Below are positions 1 to 8,518 of a stretch of DNA of 64,000 nucleotides, in pieces. The stretch covers positions 22,070 through 86,069 of the forward strand of contig PDSZ01000010.1 in NCBI GenBank assembly GCA_002748705.1. The letters are read 5' to 3'. This DNA comes from Candidatus Fermentibacterota bacterium (GTDB lineage Bacteria; Fermentibacterota; Fermentibacteria; Fermentibacterales; Fermentibacteraceae). Within the stretch, counting starts at the first letter, position 1, and each line of letters opens with the position of its first letter. Under the pieces are notes generated by a model. It was not told where the DNA came from, did no database searches, and saw only the letters and a list, made by a program, of their open reading frames with translations. A program made the translations under genes and the position numbers.

Positions 1-456
1 TGCACTCTCCATAGGGCTGGCACTGCCGTCTTCAGGGGAAAAAGTGCCTCCGAGAAGTCCATCAGGGTTTATTCCTGGAACGATCTTTCTGATGAAATCA
101 GCATCATGCCAGTTTATGCTGAGCCCTGCTGCCTGCTGTCCCGGAATCATTGCCTTGAGAGCATCTGCTATCTTTTCCGTGTAGGCCACGAAGGTATAGC
201 CGCCCATATGCCAGTCGATGCAGTCACCGTGCTTCTCTTCCCAGGTTGAAAAGGTCTTCAGTGAATGAAGTGAAAGTACAACCTTTGCAGGATCACTGTG
301 GGTGGCCCTGATGCCGCCTATGGCACACTTGTTGTTCCCCTGACCGGCGGAACCGGCAGACTCTATAACGAGAACATTCACATTTCTCTCGGCAAGTGAC
401 ATTGCCGCAGGTGTTCCCACTGAACCTGCCCCTATGATTATCACATCAAAGTTCAT
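1..456 (-). CDS. FAD-dependent oxidoreductase, DAO family (C-terminus beyond window)
   Basis: The protein begins MNFDVIIIGAGSVGTPAAM, a Rossmann FAD-binding start with a GxGxxG-type motif, followed by a strand ending in acidic VIESAG and then QGNNKCAIGGIRATHSDP. This is the layout of the D-amino-acid-oxidase-like (DAO) family: sarcosine oxidase beta, HcnC, proline or hydroxyproline dehydrogenase beta. The ATG at 456 overlaps the TGA of the upstream flavoprotein as ATGA, so the two are translationally coupled. Such pairs form heteromeric amino-acid or imino-acid dehydrogenases, with this subunit oxidising the substrate and the partner carrying electrons onward. The substrate cannot be read from the sequence. 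The gene is cut by the window start, so only about 152 residues are visible. Confidence 0.85.
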   Translation of the reverse strand, partial: MNFDVIIIGAGSVGTPAAMSLAERNVNVLVIESAGSAGQGNNKCAIGGIRATHSDPAKVVLSLHSLKTFSTWEEKHGDCIDWHMGGYTFVAYTEKIADALKAMIPGQQAAGLSINWHDADFIRKIVPGINPDGLLGGTFSPEDGSASPMESA

Positions 457-2534
457 CGGCTCTCCTCCCTTCTGTCTCCGCAGAAAATGCCAAGCCTTGT
501 TTCAGCGAAGAGAGGCCTTTCAGTGAAATCTGTTATCTCTGAAGGATCAATGCCTTCTGATCTTATTATTCCGGGAATCAGTGATCTGCATGTTTTTCCG
601 CCGCAGGAACCGAAACCTGCCCTGGTAACAGCCTTAAGTTCGTTCATGTCACGAACGCCTTTTCTCAGCTGTTCCCTTATCTCTCCTGCTGTAACCCTCT
701 CACACCTGCATACCACTGCACTGTCAGGTATGGGAATCTCAGGTATTGTCTTCTCCGGAGCAGTTGTTTCGGCCCCCTGTATTCGTGCCCCTGCCACCAG
801 ATTGGCAATGGAGGAAGGCGCCTGTATTTCAAGAAGCATGGTACCTGGATAACCGGGAGCTTTCTTCAGTGCAAGAACGGTTCCCCTGCCGAGAGCCTCA
901 CCTTCCCAGCCGGTGAGAGTCAGTTTCTTTCCAGGCTCTGCAGTCCACTCTCCCAGTTCCCATGGAAGCACCACAGTTGGGTTCTCAGCATCCTTTCTAC
1001 GGTCAACCAGGGTTACTGCCAGGCCAGGGCAGACAGCAACACACTTTCTGCACCCGATACATCCTTCGGAGTATTCTGGAAGCCCCATTATCGGATGCCC
1101 CTCAGTTCCGATGAGCCCTTTGGGACAAACAGTCATACAGGGATTACAGGGAATCTCCTGCCGGCAGTGAATAACAGGATAGACACCCTGAGATTCACAG
1201 GACTCAATGTATCTGTCGATTCTGCCCCCGGGGCTCTTGAGTATCTCAGCCTTCTCCGACCAGTCCTCAGGTATGTCAAGCTCCTCTCCTCTCAGCAGAC
1301 AGGCTATCTTTCTGCCGCATATCTTTCCTGAGAACATTGCCGCACTGGCCTCTGCTATTTCTTCAGAATCACCTGTGACCATTGACGGAATGCCGAATTC
1401 CTGTGCCTTCCGGTGAAACTCATTTATGGGATTGAGGCCCACTGCAACAAGAAGAGTATCAACCTTGAAGTTATTCTCTGTTCCAGGCACAGGAGTGAAC
1501 GATTCATCAACCTGTGCTATTGTAACGCTTTCAAGGTGCTCTTTACCGTAAGCGGCAAGAACAGTGTGTCTGGTATAAATCGGTACTCCCAGTCTTACTA
1601 TCTTGTCTGCATGAACCTTGTAGCCTCCGCATCTGTTCATACCTTCAGCAAGGCCGACAACTTTCATGCCTGCCTGCAGGGCATGATACGCGCCAATCAG
1701 ACCTACATTTCCTCCTCCGAGAACAAAGATTCTCTCGGAACACCTTACCAGATCACGGTTTACCATTGTCTGAAATGCGCCTGCACCGTATACGCCAGGC
1801 AGAGAGCAGCCAGGAAAAGGGAGTGACTTTTCTCTGGCTCCTGCGGCAACAAGCAACTGGCGGGGTCTTACTATTCTGTATCCCTCAGGCTTTCGTATTC
1901 CAACAGTACCGTCGCTGAACACAGCAAGGGCTGCAGACTCCAGCCAGATATCAACAGATGGGAGCTGCCTCAGTTCCTCTTCCAGTTGTTCAGCAATGGT
2001 TATGCCCCTTGTACCTGCGCTGCAGTCCTGAACTGAACCGAAGAACTTGTGAGTCTGAAGAACCAGCTTCCCTCCCATTCTGTGCTTGTCATCGGCAATT
2101 ACAACACTGAAACCGGAACTGCCCAGTTCCTTCGCCGCAGCCATACCGGAAGGGCCTGCGCCTACAATGAGAACATCGGTTTCAACAGTTTTCGGAGCAG
2201 CAGCGGCAGGACCTTTCAGGTCTTCCAGAGGAGGAAGACCTTCAATGGTCTTTACCTCCATTCCTTCTTTCAAAGGAATGATACAACTCTTCAGAGGAAC
2301 GCCGTCTATTATCAGAGTACACTGGGAACACTGACCATTGGCGCAGAAAAGCCCCTGGGCACCGCCATCCTTGTGATGATGACCGAAGACATGCTCTCCC
2401 TGGGCGAAAACAGCCGAGGAAACCATCTCTCCTTCTCTGCCCATACATTCTTTCCCGTTAAAGGTAAACTTGACCTGCCTGCCGTCAAGCTGCGGCAGAA
2501 CAGGATGCTTCTCAATCCTGGCTCCGAATTCCAA
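453..2534 (-). CDS. Multi-cofactor FAD / iron-sulfur oxidoreductase (HcnA-HcnB-like fusion)
   Basis: Domains in order: an N-terminal [2Fe-2S] domain with CANGQCSQC and a fourth Cys (SCIIP); an FAD/NAD disulfide-reductase-like fold (VLIVGAGPSGMAAAKE, a second nucleotide motif VLGGGNVGLIGAYHA); a two-cluster ferredoxin insert (CNPCMTVCP and CIGCRKCVAVCP); and a C-terminal BFD-like [2Fe-2S] domain (CRCERVT ... GSCGGKTC). Separate HcnA and HcnB or SoxA-like subunits are fused here and 4Fe-4S clusters added. The protein likely takes electrons from the coupled DAO subunit downstream to NAD or ferredoxin. Start choice: the TTG at 2534 has AAGGAG six bases upstream. A TTG at 2552 is in frame but has no ribosome site. 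Substrate unknown; amino or imino acid dehydrogenase is the best inference. Confidence 0.85.
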   Translation of the reverse strand: MEFGARIEKHPVLPQLDGRQVKFTFNGKECMGREGEMVSSAVFAQGEHVFGHHHKDGGAQGLFCANGQCSQCTLIIDGVPLKSCIIPLKEGMEVKTIEGLPPLEDLKGPAAAAPKTVETDVLIVGAGPSGMAAAKELGSSGFSVVIADDKHRMGGKLVLQTHKFFGSVQDCSAGTRGITIAEQLEEELRQLPSVDIWLESAALAVFSDGTVGIRKPEGYRIVRPRQLLVAAGAREKSLPFPGCSLPGVYGAGAFQTMVNRDLVRCSERIFVLGGGNVGLIGAYHALQAGMKVVGLAEGMNRCGGYKVHADKIVRLGVPIYTRHTVLAAYGKEHLESVTIAQVDESFTPVPGTENNFKVDTLLVAVGLNPINEFHRKAQEFGIPSMVTGDSEEIAEASAAMFSGKICGRKIACLLRGEELDIPEDWSEKAEILKSPGGRIDRYIESCESQGVYPVIHCRQEIPCNPCMTVCPKGLIGTEGHPIMGLPEYSEGCIGCRKCVAVCPGLAVTLVDRRKDAENPTVVLPWELGEWTAEPGKKLTLTGWEGEALGRGTVLALKKAPGYPGTMLLEIQAPSSIANLVAGARIQGAETTAPEKTIPEIPIPDSAVVCRCERVTAGEIREQLRKGVRDMNELKAVTRAGFGSCGGKTCRSLIPGIIRSEGIDPSEITDFTERPLFAETRLGIFCGDRREESR

Positions 2535-2570
2535 TGCTGTCTCCTTGTTCAATCAGGAGCAAAGGGAAGG

Positions 2571-2885
2571 TCAGCGGTCTCGCCATCTTCTGGCGAACGA
2601 GGCGCCGCCCTTTGCCGACTTCACAAAACCTCTGCATTCAGGGAAGCGCACACACCGCCATACCCTGATGTGGGGATACTGGTATCTCTCGGTATCTCCT
2701 CCACAGAGGGGACACCTGGGAGTATTTCTTCCTGTAATCTTTTTGTCAGACTTTTTCTGTTCTGCTTCAAGCTGTTTGTACTTTTCTTCCCTGGACGGGC
2801 CGCTGAAGTCTTCGAAGACCTTACGCAGCAGCAGAACAACTGCAACTGCAGCTCCTATTACCGGAAAAAGTCTGATGATATCCAT
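2571..2885 (-). CDS. Small membrane-anchored zinc-ribbon protein
   Basis: 104 residues. One N-terminal transmembrane helix (LFPVIGAAVAVVLLLRKVF) is followed by a charged, probably helical linker rich in E and K. A C-terminal four-cysteine zinc ribbon (CPLCGGDTE ... WRCVRFPECRGF) resembles the zinc fingers at the C-terminus of bacterial topoisomerase I. I chose the ATG at 2885 because the longer open frame to 3017 runs through the promoter of the divergent EF-G gene and encodes nothing domain-like. The function is unknown. It lies just upstream of the flavoprotein genes on the same strand and could be cotranscribed with them. Confidence 0.65.
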   Translation of the reverse strand: MDIIRLFPVIGAAVAVVLLLRKVFEDFSGPSREEKYKQLEAEQKKSDKKITGRNTPRCPLCGGDTERYQYPHIRVWRCVRFPECRGFVKSAKGGASFARRWRDR

Positions 2886-2971
2886 TTCGCTACCGGTTTC
2901 CTGATTAGAGTAAATTCTCAGGCTCATTTGATAATACAACATATGCACCTTTGACCAGCCCACCACAACTG

Positions 2972-3001
2972 TTGACAGAACCATACCTTCCACGGTAATA
3001 T
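2972..3001 (+). promoter_or_regulatory. Sigma-70-like promoter for the EF-G paralogue operon
   Basis: A consensus -35 TTGACA (2972-2977) and a -10 TAATAT (2996-3001) are separated by 18 bases. The start codon lies about 80 bases downstream, leaving an untranslated leader of roughly 75 bases. It sits in the divergent gap between the zinc-ribbon gene and the EF-G gene. Confidence 0.55.
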
Positions 3002-3081
3002 TGAGTTTCTGCAACAAGACCGATACTAGCTATTTACTTTACTTAGATAGCAATAGCAATAACCATAAACTGGAGACAGAG

Positions 3082-5130
3082 ATGAAAAATTACACTCCTG
3101 AAAAACTGCGGAATGTTGTGGTACTGGGCCACGGTTCTGTTGGCAAGACAAGTTTTTGCGACGCAATGCTCTTCACAGGCGGCGGCTGTGAAAGGCTCGG
3201 TTCGGTGGACGACGGCACCAGTGTCTTCGATTACACTGCGGAAAGCAGGGAAAAGAAGCACAGCTTCGGTTCCAGCATTGCAAACTGCCAGTGGAAGGGA
3301 CACAAGGTCAACATTATAGACACTCCAGGTCTTGCGGATTTCTACGGCGAGACCATTGGCGCCCTCTCAGCTGCTGAAATGGCAGTACTTCTCATTGACT
3401 GCACCGACGGTGTTGAGGTGGGAAGCTTCAAGACATGGAAATTCGCAGCTGATGCGAACATTCCTGTGTTTGTCTATGTGAACAGAATCGACAGAGAAAA
3501 TGCAGACTTCGACAGGGTTATCGAACAGGCCAGGGAAATGTTCAACAAGCATGCAGTTCCTGTTGCATTCCCGATAATGGAAGGTGAATCCTTCAAGGGT
3601 ATTGCAAATGTAATTACAGGCAAGGCTGTTGATACACAGGGTAACGAAATGCCCCTGCCCGACAGTGCAAAAGACAAGTGCGAAGAATACCGCATGATGC
3701 TCATAGAGGAAGCTGCAGAGGCTGACGAAGAACTCATGGAATCATTCTTCGCCAACGAAACTCTTACTGATGATGAACTCTCCAGAGGGATCAGCATAGC
3801 AGTGAAGAACAGAGGGCTTTTCCCCATCTTCTGCGGTACTTCACTTCCTCCTGCCGGTCAGAGCTTTGTTATGGATTCTGTGGTTGAATACGGCCCTTCA
3901 CCTCTTGAGGCTGGTCCGGTTAATGCTGTTGAGGGTGATTCTGTCTCACCTGAGCCTTCAGGAGGTTTTGTAGCCAGAGCTTTCAGCACCAAGCTTGACA
4001 AGCATGTTGGCGACATGGTCTACATCAAGGTTCTCAGAGGAGGCGCAAGCGGCTCTCACGAAGTTATCAATACAGGCAGAAGCCAGTCTGAAAGGCTTGG
4101 CAATTATTACTACATGAACGGAGCCTCAAGGCAGGATACCGACAAGATGGTAACCGGTGACATCATTGCTGTTGCAAAACTCAAGAACACCATCACCAAC
4201 GATGTACTCTGCGACAAGAGCCATCAGGTAAAACTTGAGCCCATCGACTTTCCAAACCCGGTATACAGGGCTGCAATTGTTCCCACAAAGAGAGGTGATG
4301 AAGACAAGATGGGTGCAGGGCTGCACAAGCTTGGCGCAATGGATCCTACCTTTATCACCAGAAACGAAGCCAATATCGGTCAGACCACTGTGAGCGGAAT
4401 GGGTGAGCTTCATCTTCAGACCATGCTCACAAGGCTCAAAGACATGAACGGCGTAGACACTGAACTCCTTAAGCCCAGAATCGCCTATCAAGAAACAATT
4501 ACCAAAACAGCGGCAGGGGCCTACAAGCACAAGAAGCAGTCCGGAGGTCGCGGGCAGTACGGCCATGTTATAATGAGGATTGAGCCTCTTCCAAGAGGAG
4601 AGGGCTTCGAGTTCGCAAGTGAGGTTACCGGTGGAAATGTCCCCACAAAGTACATACCTGCAGTGGAAAAGGGTGTTGTGGAATCCATGCACAAAGGGCC
4701 TATTTCCGGCAGCGAGGTTATAGATATCAAAGCTGTTGTTACAGACGGTTCCTCACACTCTGTGGATTCTTCCGACATGGCATTCAAGCTTGCAGCCAGC
4801 AAATGCTTTCAGGATCTGATGATGCAGGCAGGGCCTGTTCTTCTTGAGCCTCTGATGCTCCTTGAAATCACTGTTCCCGACGAATTCATGGGTGATGTTA
4901 TGGGAGATGTGAATACCAGAAGAGGCAAAATTCAGGGAATGGAAGCTCAAGGCGGCTTTCAGGTTATCAAGGCCATAGTTCCTGAAGCGGAGCTTTACCA
5001 GTACACCAGCTCTCTCCGCTCCCTCACCCAGGCCAGAGGAAGCTTCACTCAGGCTTTCAGCCATTACGAAGCTGCACCTAGAGATGTACAGCAGAAGGTT
5101 ATGGAAGAATACCAGAAGGACGAGGAGTAA
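3082..5130 (+). CDS. Elongation factor G-like translational GTPase (EF-G II type)
   Basis: 682 residues, the usual EF-G length. G1 is GHGSVGKTS (residues 16-24), G3 is DTPG near residue 80, and G4 is NRID rather than NKxD. EF-G domains II-V follow (GGRGQYGHV, GDVMGDVNTRRGKI, and the C-terminal LRSLTQARGSF). The G1 sequence GHGSVGKTS and the following CERLGSVDDGT segment are typical of the EF-G paralogue class (EF-G2 type) rather than the main FusA with AHIDAGKTT. Members may act in translocation or ribosome recycling. ATG 3082 follows GGAG with six bases between; an upstream in-frame start at 3001 lies on the promoter. The next gene starts four bases after the stop. Confidence 0.9.
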   Translation: MKNYTPEKLRNVVVLGHGSVGKTSFCDAMLFTGGGCERLGSVDDGTSVFDYTAESREKKHSFGSSIANCQWKGHKVNIIDTPGLADFYGETIGALSAAEMAVLLIDCTDGVEVGSFKTWKFAADANIPVFVYVNRIDRENADFDRVIEQAREMFNKHAVPVAFPIMEGESFKGIANVITGKAVDTQGNEMPLPDSAKDKCEEYRMMLIEEAAEADEELMESFFANETLTDDELSRGISIAVKNRGLFPIFCGTSLPPAGQSFVMDSVVEYGPSPLEAGPVNAVEGDSVSPEPSGGFVARAFSTKLDKHVGDMVYIKVLRGGASGSHEVINTGRSQSERLGNYYYMNGASRQDTDKMVTGDIIAVAKLKNTITNDVLCDKSHQVKLEPIDFPNPVYRAAIVPTKRGDEDKMGAGLHKLGAMDPTFITRNEANIGQTTVSGMGELHLQTMLTRLKDMNGVDTELLKPRIAYQETITKTAAGAYKHKKQSGGRGQYGHVIMRIEPLPRGEGFEFASEVTGGNVPTKYIPAVEKGVVESMHKGPISGSEVIDIKAVVTDGSSHSVDSSDMAFKLAASKCFQDLMMQAGPVLLEPLMLLEITVPDEFMGDVMGDVNTRRGKIQGMEAQGGFQVIKAIVPEAELYQYTSSLRSLTQARGSFTQAFSHYEAAPRDVQQKVMEEYQKDEE

Positions 5131-5134
5131 AATC

Positions 5135-5752
5135 ATGAAGAAGCCGGCAGCGGTACTGATACTGCTTTTGTTCACTGTCAATACCGCCCTGGCTTCTCCT
5201 GTGGGCCAGGGTGGCGGTTCAACTCCCAATGAGGAAGAGAGCAACCTTTCAACAGTGATAATGATAGCTGTGGTTGCAGGTTTCTCCGCACTGATCATCG
5301 GTGACATTATCACAGATAACGCGGAAGACTCCCAGGATGCCATTTCAGGTGTCGAAACAAATGATGCCTCAGAGGACACCGGTGTAGACTGGGGTTCACT
5401 TGCCGCTGATACTGCTGATACCTCTCTGCCAATACTCTCTGTTTCTGTGTTTACAGTGAATGATGGCAGAAATCTTGCATCCTACTTCTCCACTCTTCTG
5501 GAACAGGGTAACGGCCTTTACTACAATGTGCACGGCAATCCCGCCGCTCTTGGTGCCATGGCTCCGGAAGAAGCCGCAGCAACCGGATTCGCGTTTCTGG
5601 ACTGTGACTGGTTCATAGCTGGAGACAGCTCAGGAATTTACCTGTTCTCAAGAAATTCGGATGAACCGTTATGGCAGTGGAATCTGGCCCCTGCAGACTC
5701 TGCGTCAGTAAGAAATGCAGCTGCTGAGTTCAGAGAATTCTCATCTGAATAG
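5135..5752 (+). CDS. Exported or membrane-anchored protein of unknown function
   Basis: 205 residues. A signal peptide (MKKPAAVLILLLFTVNTALAS) is followed by a short low-complexity GGGS segment and a second hydrophobic stretch (STVIMIAVVAGFSALIIGDII). An acidic linker leads to an alpha/beta-looking C-terminal domain with no motif I recognise. ATG 5135 has GGACGAGGAG upstream inside the end of the EF-G gene, so the two are probably cotranscribed. No function assigned. Confidence 0.7.
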   Translation: MKKPAAVLILLLFTVNTALASPVGQGGGSTPNEEESNLSTVIMIAVVAGFSALIIGDIITDNAEDSQDAISGVETNDASEDTGVDWGSLAADTADTSLPILSVSVFTVNDGRNLASYFSTLLEQGNGLYYNVHGNPAALGAMAPEEAAATGFAFLDCDWFIAGDSSGIYLFSRNSDEPLWQWNLAPADSASVRNAAAEFREFSSE

Positions 5753-5865
5753 CACACTGTAATCTCCATAAAAAACAACCCTGTTCAAACACACGAAAAT
5801 CATATATATATACTTTTATCGTGTCCTGATTCGGTTGAGATGATACAAAACACTAAGGAGGATTA

Positions 5866-8244
5866 ATGAAGCTGATAACAGCTCTTTCACTGATTCTGCT
5901 GTCAAATGTGTTTGCAGCAGAATTTACGGTAAACATCCCTGTTTCAGCAGAAACAGTTGAGATAAGGGAGTATGCCAACTATACTGCTGTAAGCATGCCG
6001 GGAGTTCTGTCTGTTACTCAGGAAGGCGCACCTGCCCTTCCGGTAATGAGTGCGACAGTTGCTCTTCCCAGAGGCACCAGAGCTGAATCGATCGAAGTTA
6101 CTGATGTCACCTGGAGCAGTTTGCGCGGAAGGTACACAGTGCTCCCTGCAACAGCGCCTGTTCCCATCAGCCTTATGGGAGAAACCGAGATTGCCATACC
6201 TGTTCCTGATACCCACATCTATTCATCAACTGAGTTCTGGCCTGCACAGGCTGTAAAACTTCAGGGTTCATCAATGCTCATGGGACATCCGGTTGCGTAT
6301 GTCACCGTTAACCCTGTAAGGTGGAATCCTGCTTCAGGCGCAATTGAGGTGATCAGCAATCTTGAGATCAGAGTAAGCACTGAAGCTGCCGATTTCTATC
6401 AGGTAAGAACACGATCAGCACAGAGTGAAGAAAGAATCCGCACAATGGTGGAAAACACCGTGGTCAACCCTGACATGGTTCAGGCCAGCGGTGCAAACAT
6501 CGTTCCATCCAGAGACCTGACTTACGGCGAATATGTTGTTATAGCCACTCCTTCCTATGAAAGCTATGCTCAGAATTTTGCCGACTGGAAGACACGAAAA
6601 GGTATTCCTACAAGTGTCTACACCACAACCTGGATCCAGTCACAGTACTCATGCACAGACCTTCAGCAGGAGATCAGAGCCTTCCTTACCGACTGCAGGG
6701 ATGAGGGTGTTGAGTATGTACTCATCTGGGGTGACGACAACATCATTGCAGGCAGAGACGCAAAAATTTCTTACAGCAGCTACCTGGAGTATCCACCTGT
6801 AGATCTGTACTGGTCAGACATAAACGATACAGTTCCCGGCGCAGACCAGTGGAACTCCAACGGAAACTCTGTATGGGGTGAGTACGGTGTGGATAATGTT
6901 GACTACCATCCAGACCTGCTTACAGGCCGTGCAAGCGTGAACAGTACATCTGAGGCTAATCTGTTCCTGGACAAGGTTCTGGCTTATGAACAGGTAACCA
7001 CAGCTGACTACTTCGAAACTGCTCCTGAGGAACTGAGAATAGGCTACACAACAGAACTTCTCTGGGGTTCACCCTACTACTGTTACGGTTCCGCAGGCGC
7101 TGAGATAATCAGCGGCTATGTTCCTTCCAGTTCGTGGGAGGAAGAAAAGTGCTACGATTCAGCAGGTAACAACAATTCAGCAATCACCACTGCAATGATT
7201 AATGCAGGTCCACACCATGTCTATCACGCAAGTCATGGATCAGAAACAGGCTTCTCCCTTCCAGGGGGTGGATACAATACTTCAGATTTCATGGCCCTTC
7301 AGAACATCTCCAACGGCCACCTTCCTGCTATCTGGAACTCTATCAGCTGTCTTATAGGTCATCTGGACGGATACGAGTGCATGGGAGATGCCTGGCTTGC
7401 CAGTACAGGCGGAGGCGGCTTCGGCGGTTTCAATGCCAGATACGGATGGGGCAGCCCCAGCAATCCGGGCAACGGAATAAGCGAAGTTCTCTGCCAGAAA
7501 ATCTATGATGAACACTGGAACGAGAACCAGACTTCCCTCGGAGGAATGCACTTCTTCGGTCGTGACGAAATGTGTCCGCCCTCAGACAATGTAACCGACT
7601 GGTGTGTAAAAGAATACAATCTGTTTGGCGAGCCTGAGCTTCCTGTATGGACTGCAGATGCCACTGAGCTCTCGGCAACCTATCCTGCAACCATTCCAGG
7701 AGCAACAACTGTTGACATTACAGTGAATGCCGGCGGTTCCCCTGTTTCAGGAGCAAGAGTCTGTCTCTTCAAGGGTGATAACTGGTCCACTGCAGAAGTA
7801 TACGAGGTTGAAAACACCAACGCTTCAGGACAGGTCTCTATTCCTGTCAGCCCTTCCACCACAGGTGATATGCTTATTACTGCATGGGCTTACAACCACA
7901 TCGCATACCTGGGTACCATTACAGTCAGCGGTTCCGGAATTGAGGGTGAGACTGAAGGCACTGTCTATGTGAACTCCATAAGCACACCTTTCCCTAATCC
8001 TGCCACAGCACATGCTGCCATTCCCTTCAGTATGTCAGCAGAAGGAAATACAACTGTTCAGGTCTTTGACCTGTCAGGCCGCTGTGTTGCCACACTTGCC
8101 GATCAGGAGATGATGTCAGGAGAGCACACCCTCAACTGGGATCTTTCCAGTTCCAGCGGTTCATCTGTTCCTAACGGTTTCTACACTGTGGTCGTAACCA
8201 CTCCTGAGACAGTAATGACCGAGAGGATAGTAGTTCTCAGGTAG
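5866..8244 (+). CDS. Exported gingipain-family (C25) cysteine peptidase with type IX-like sorting domain
   Basis: 792 residues with a signal peptide (MKLITALSLILLSNVFA). The pro-region and beta-rich N-terminus run to about residue 220. The peptidase C25 core carries the likely catalytic His in YHASHGS (H457) and Cys in SISCLIG (C495). An Ig-like domain follows at about 635-720. The last 85 residues (FPNPATAHAAIPFSM ... VFDLSGRCVATL ... PNGFYTVVV) match the FlgD-Ig-like/Por secretion tail that sends proteins through type IX-like systems. It is probably surface or extracellular and proteolytic, feeding peptide fermentation. AAGGAGG precedes ATG 5866. A strong terminator follows, so it is probably monocistronic. 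Confidence 0.9.
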   Translation: MKLITALSLILLSNVFAAEFTVNIPVSAETVEIREYANYTAVSMPGVLSVTQEGAPALPVMSATVALPRGTRAESIEVTDVTWSSLRGRYTVLPATAPVPISLMGETEIAIPVPDTHIYSSTEFWPAQAVKLQGSSMLMGHPVAYVTVNPVRWNPASGAIEVISNLEIRVSTEAADFYQVRTRSAQSEERIRTMVENTVVNPDMVQASGANIVPSRDLTYGEYVVIATPSYESYAQNFADWKTRKGIPTSVYTTTWIQSQYSCTDLQQEIRAFLTDCRDEGVEYVLIWGDDNIIAGRDAKISYSSYLEYPPVDLYWSDINDTVPGADQWNSNGNSVWGEYGVDNVDYHPDLLTGRASVNSTSEANLFLDKVLAYEQVTTADYFETAPEELRIGYTTELLWGSPYYCYGSAGAEIISGYVPSSSWEEEKCYDSAGNNNSAITTAMINAGPHHVYHASHGSETGFSLPGGGYNTSDFMALQNISNGHLPAIWNSISCLIGHLDGYECMGDAWLASTGGGGFGGFNARYGWGSPSNPGNGISEVLCQKIYDEHWNENQTSLGGMHFFGRDEMCPPSDNVTDWCVKEYNLFGEPELPVWTADATELSATYPATIPGATTVDITVNAGGSPVSGARVCLFKGDNWSTAEVYEVENTNASGQVSIPVSPSTTGDMLITAWAYNHIAYLGTITVSGSGIEGETEGTVYVNSISTPFPNPATAHAAIPFSMSAEGNTTVQVFDLSGRCVATLADQEMMSGEHTLNWDLSSSSGSSVPNGFYTVVVTTPETVMTERIVVLR

Positions 8245-8261
8245 CAAATCGTTTATCTCTG

Positions 8262-8291
8262 AAAAAAGAGGCGCTCAGGCGCCTCTTTTTT
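8262..8291 (+). terminator. Strong rho-independent terminator, potentially bidirectional
   Basis: The stem GAGGCGC / GCGCCTC with a TCAG loop is preceded by six A (8262-8267) and followed by six T (8286-8291), eighteen bases after the C25 protease stop. The symmetry means it could also stop leftward transcription. Confidence 0.85.
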
Positions 8292-8345
8292 CATCCATTG
8301 CTTTTCTTAAACTATTTTCGTATCATTAAATGCTCACTTCTATAA

Positions 8346-8504
8346 GGGAGGTAGTCAGATGAAAAAATATTCTTTTCTTCTGCTGACTGTTATCGATCCC
8401 TTGATTACTGCTGTATATGCCTGCGATACCTGCTGTACACGCCCAACTGTCCCGAGTCATGCACCATGGTTCTGGTTCTGCAGCCGATTAACGAAAACAT
8501 CACC
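8346..8504 (+). pseudogene. Decayed tandem copy of the 5' end of the next gene
   Basis: This stretch repeats 8506-8665 at high identity, including the ribosome site (GGGAGGTA) and signal peptide. The copy starts with ATG at 8359 and reads MKKYSFLLLTVIDPLITAVYA. It then loses one G relative to the intact copy (ACCTGCTG against ACCTGGCTG) and goes out of frame. It is a roughly 160-base direct tandem duplication whose first copy is broken. Translation could still start here and make a truncated signal-peptide product ahead of the real gene. Confidence 0.85.
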
Positions 8505-8518
8505 AGGGAGGTAATAAG

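Noticed and set aside
2049..2954. 301-codon plus-strand frame opposite the flavoprotein
   Set aside because: It is antisense to the iron-sulfur and FAD motifs and spans two real genes on the other strand.
4126..4692. 188-codon minus-strand frame within the EF-G gene
   Set aside because: It lies wholly inside a clearly conserved gene, and its product is unlike any domain.
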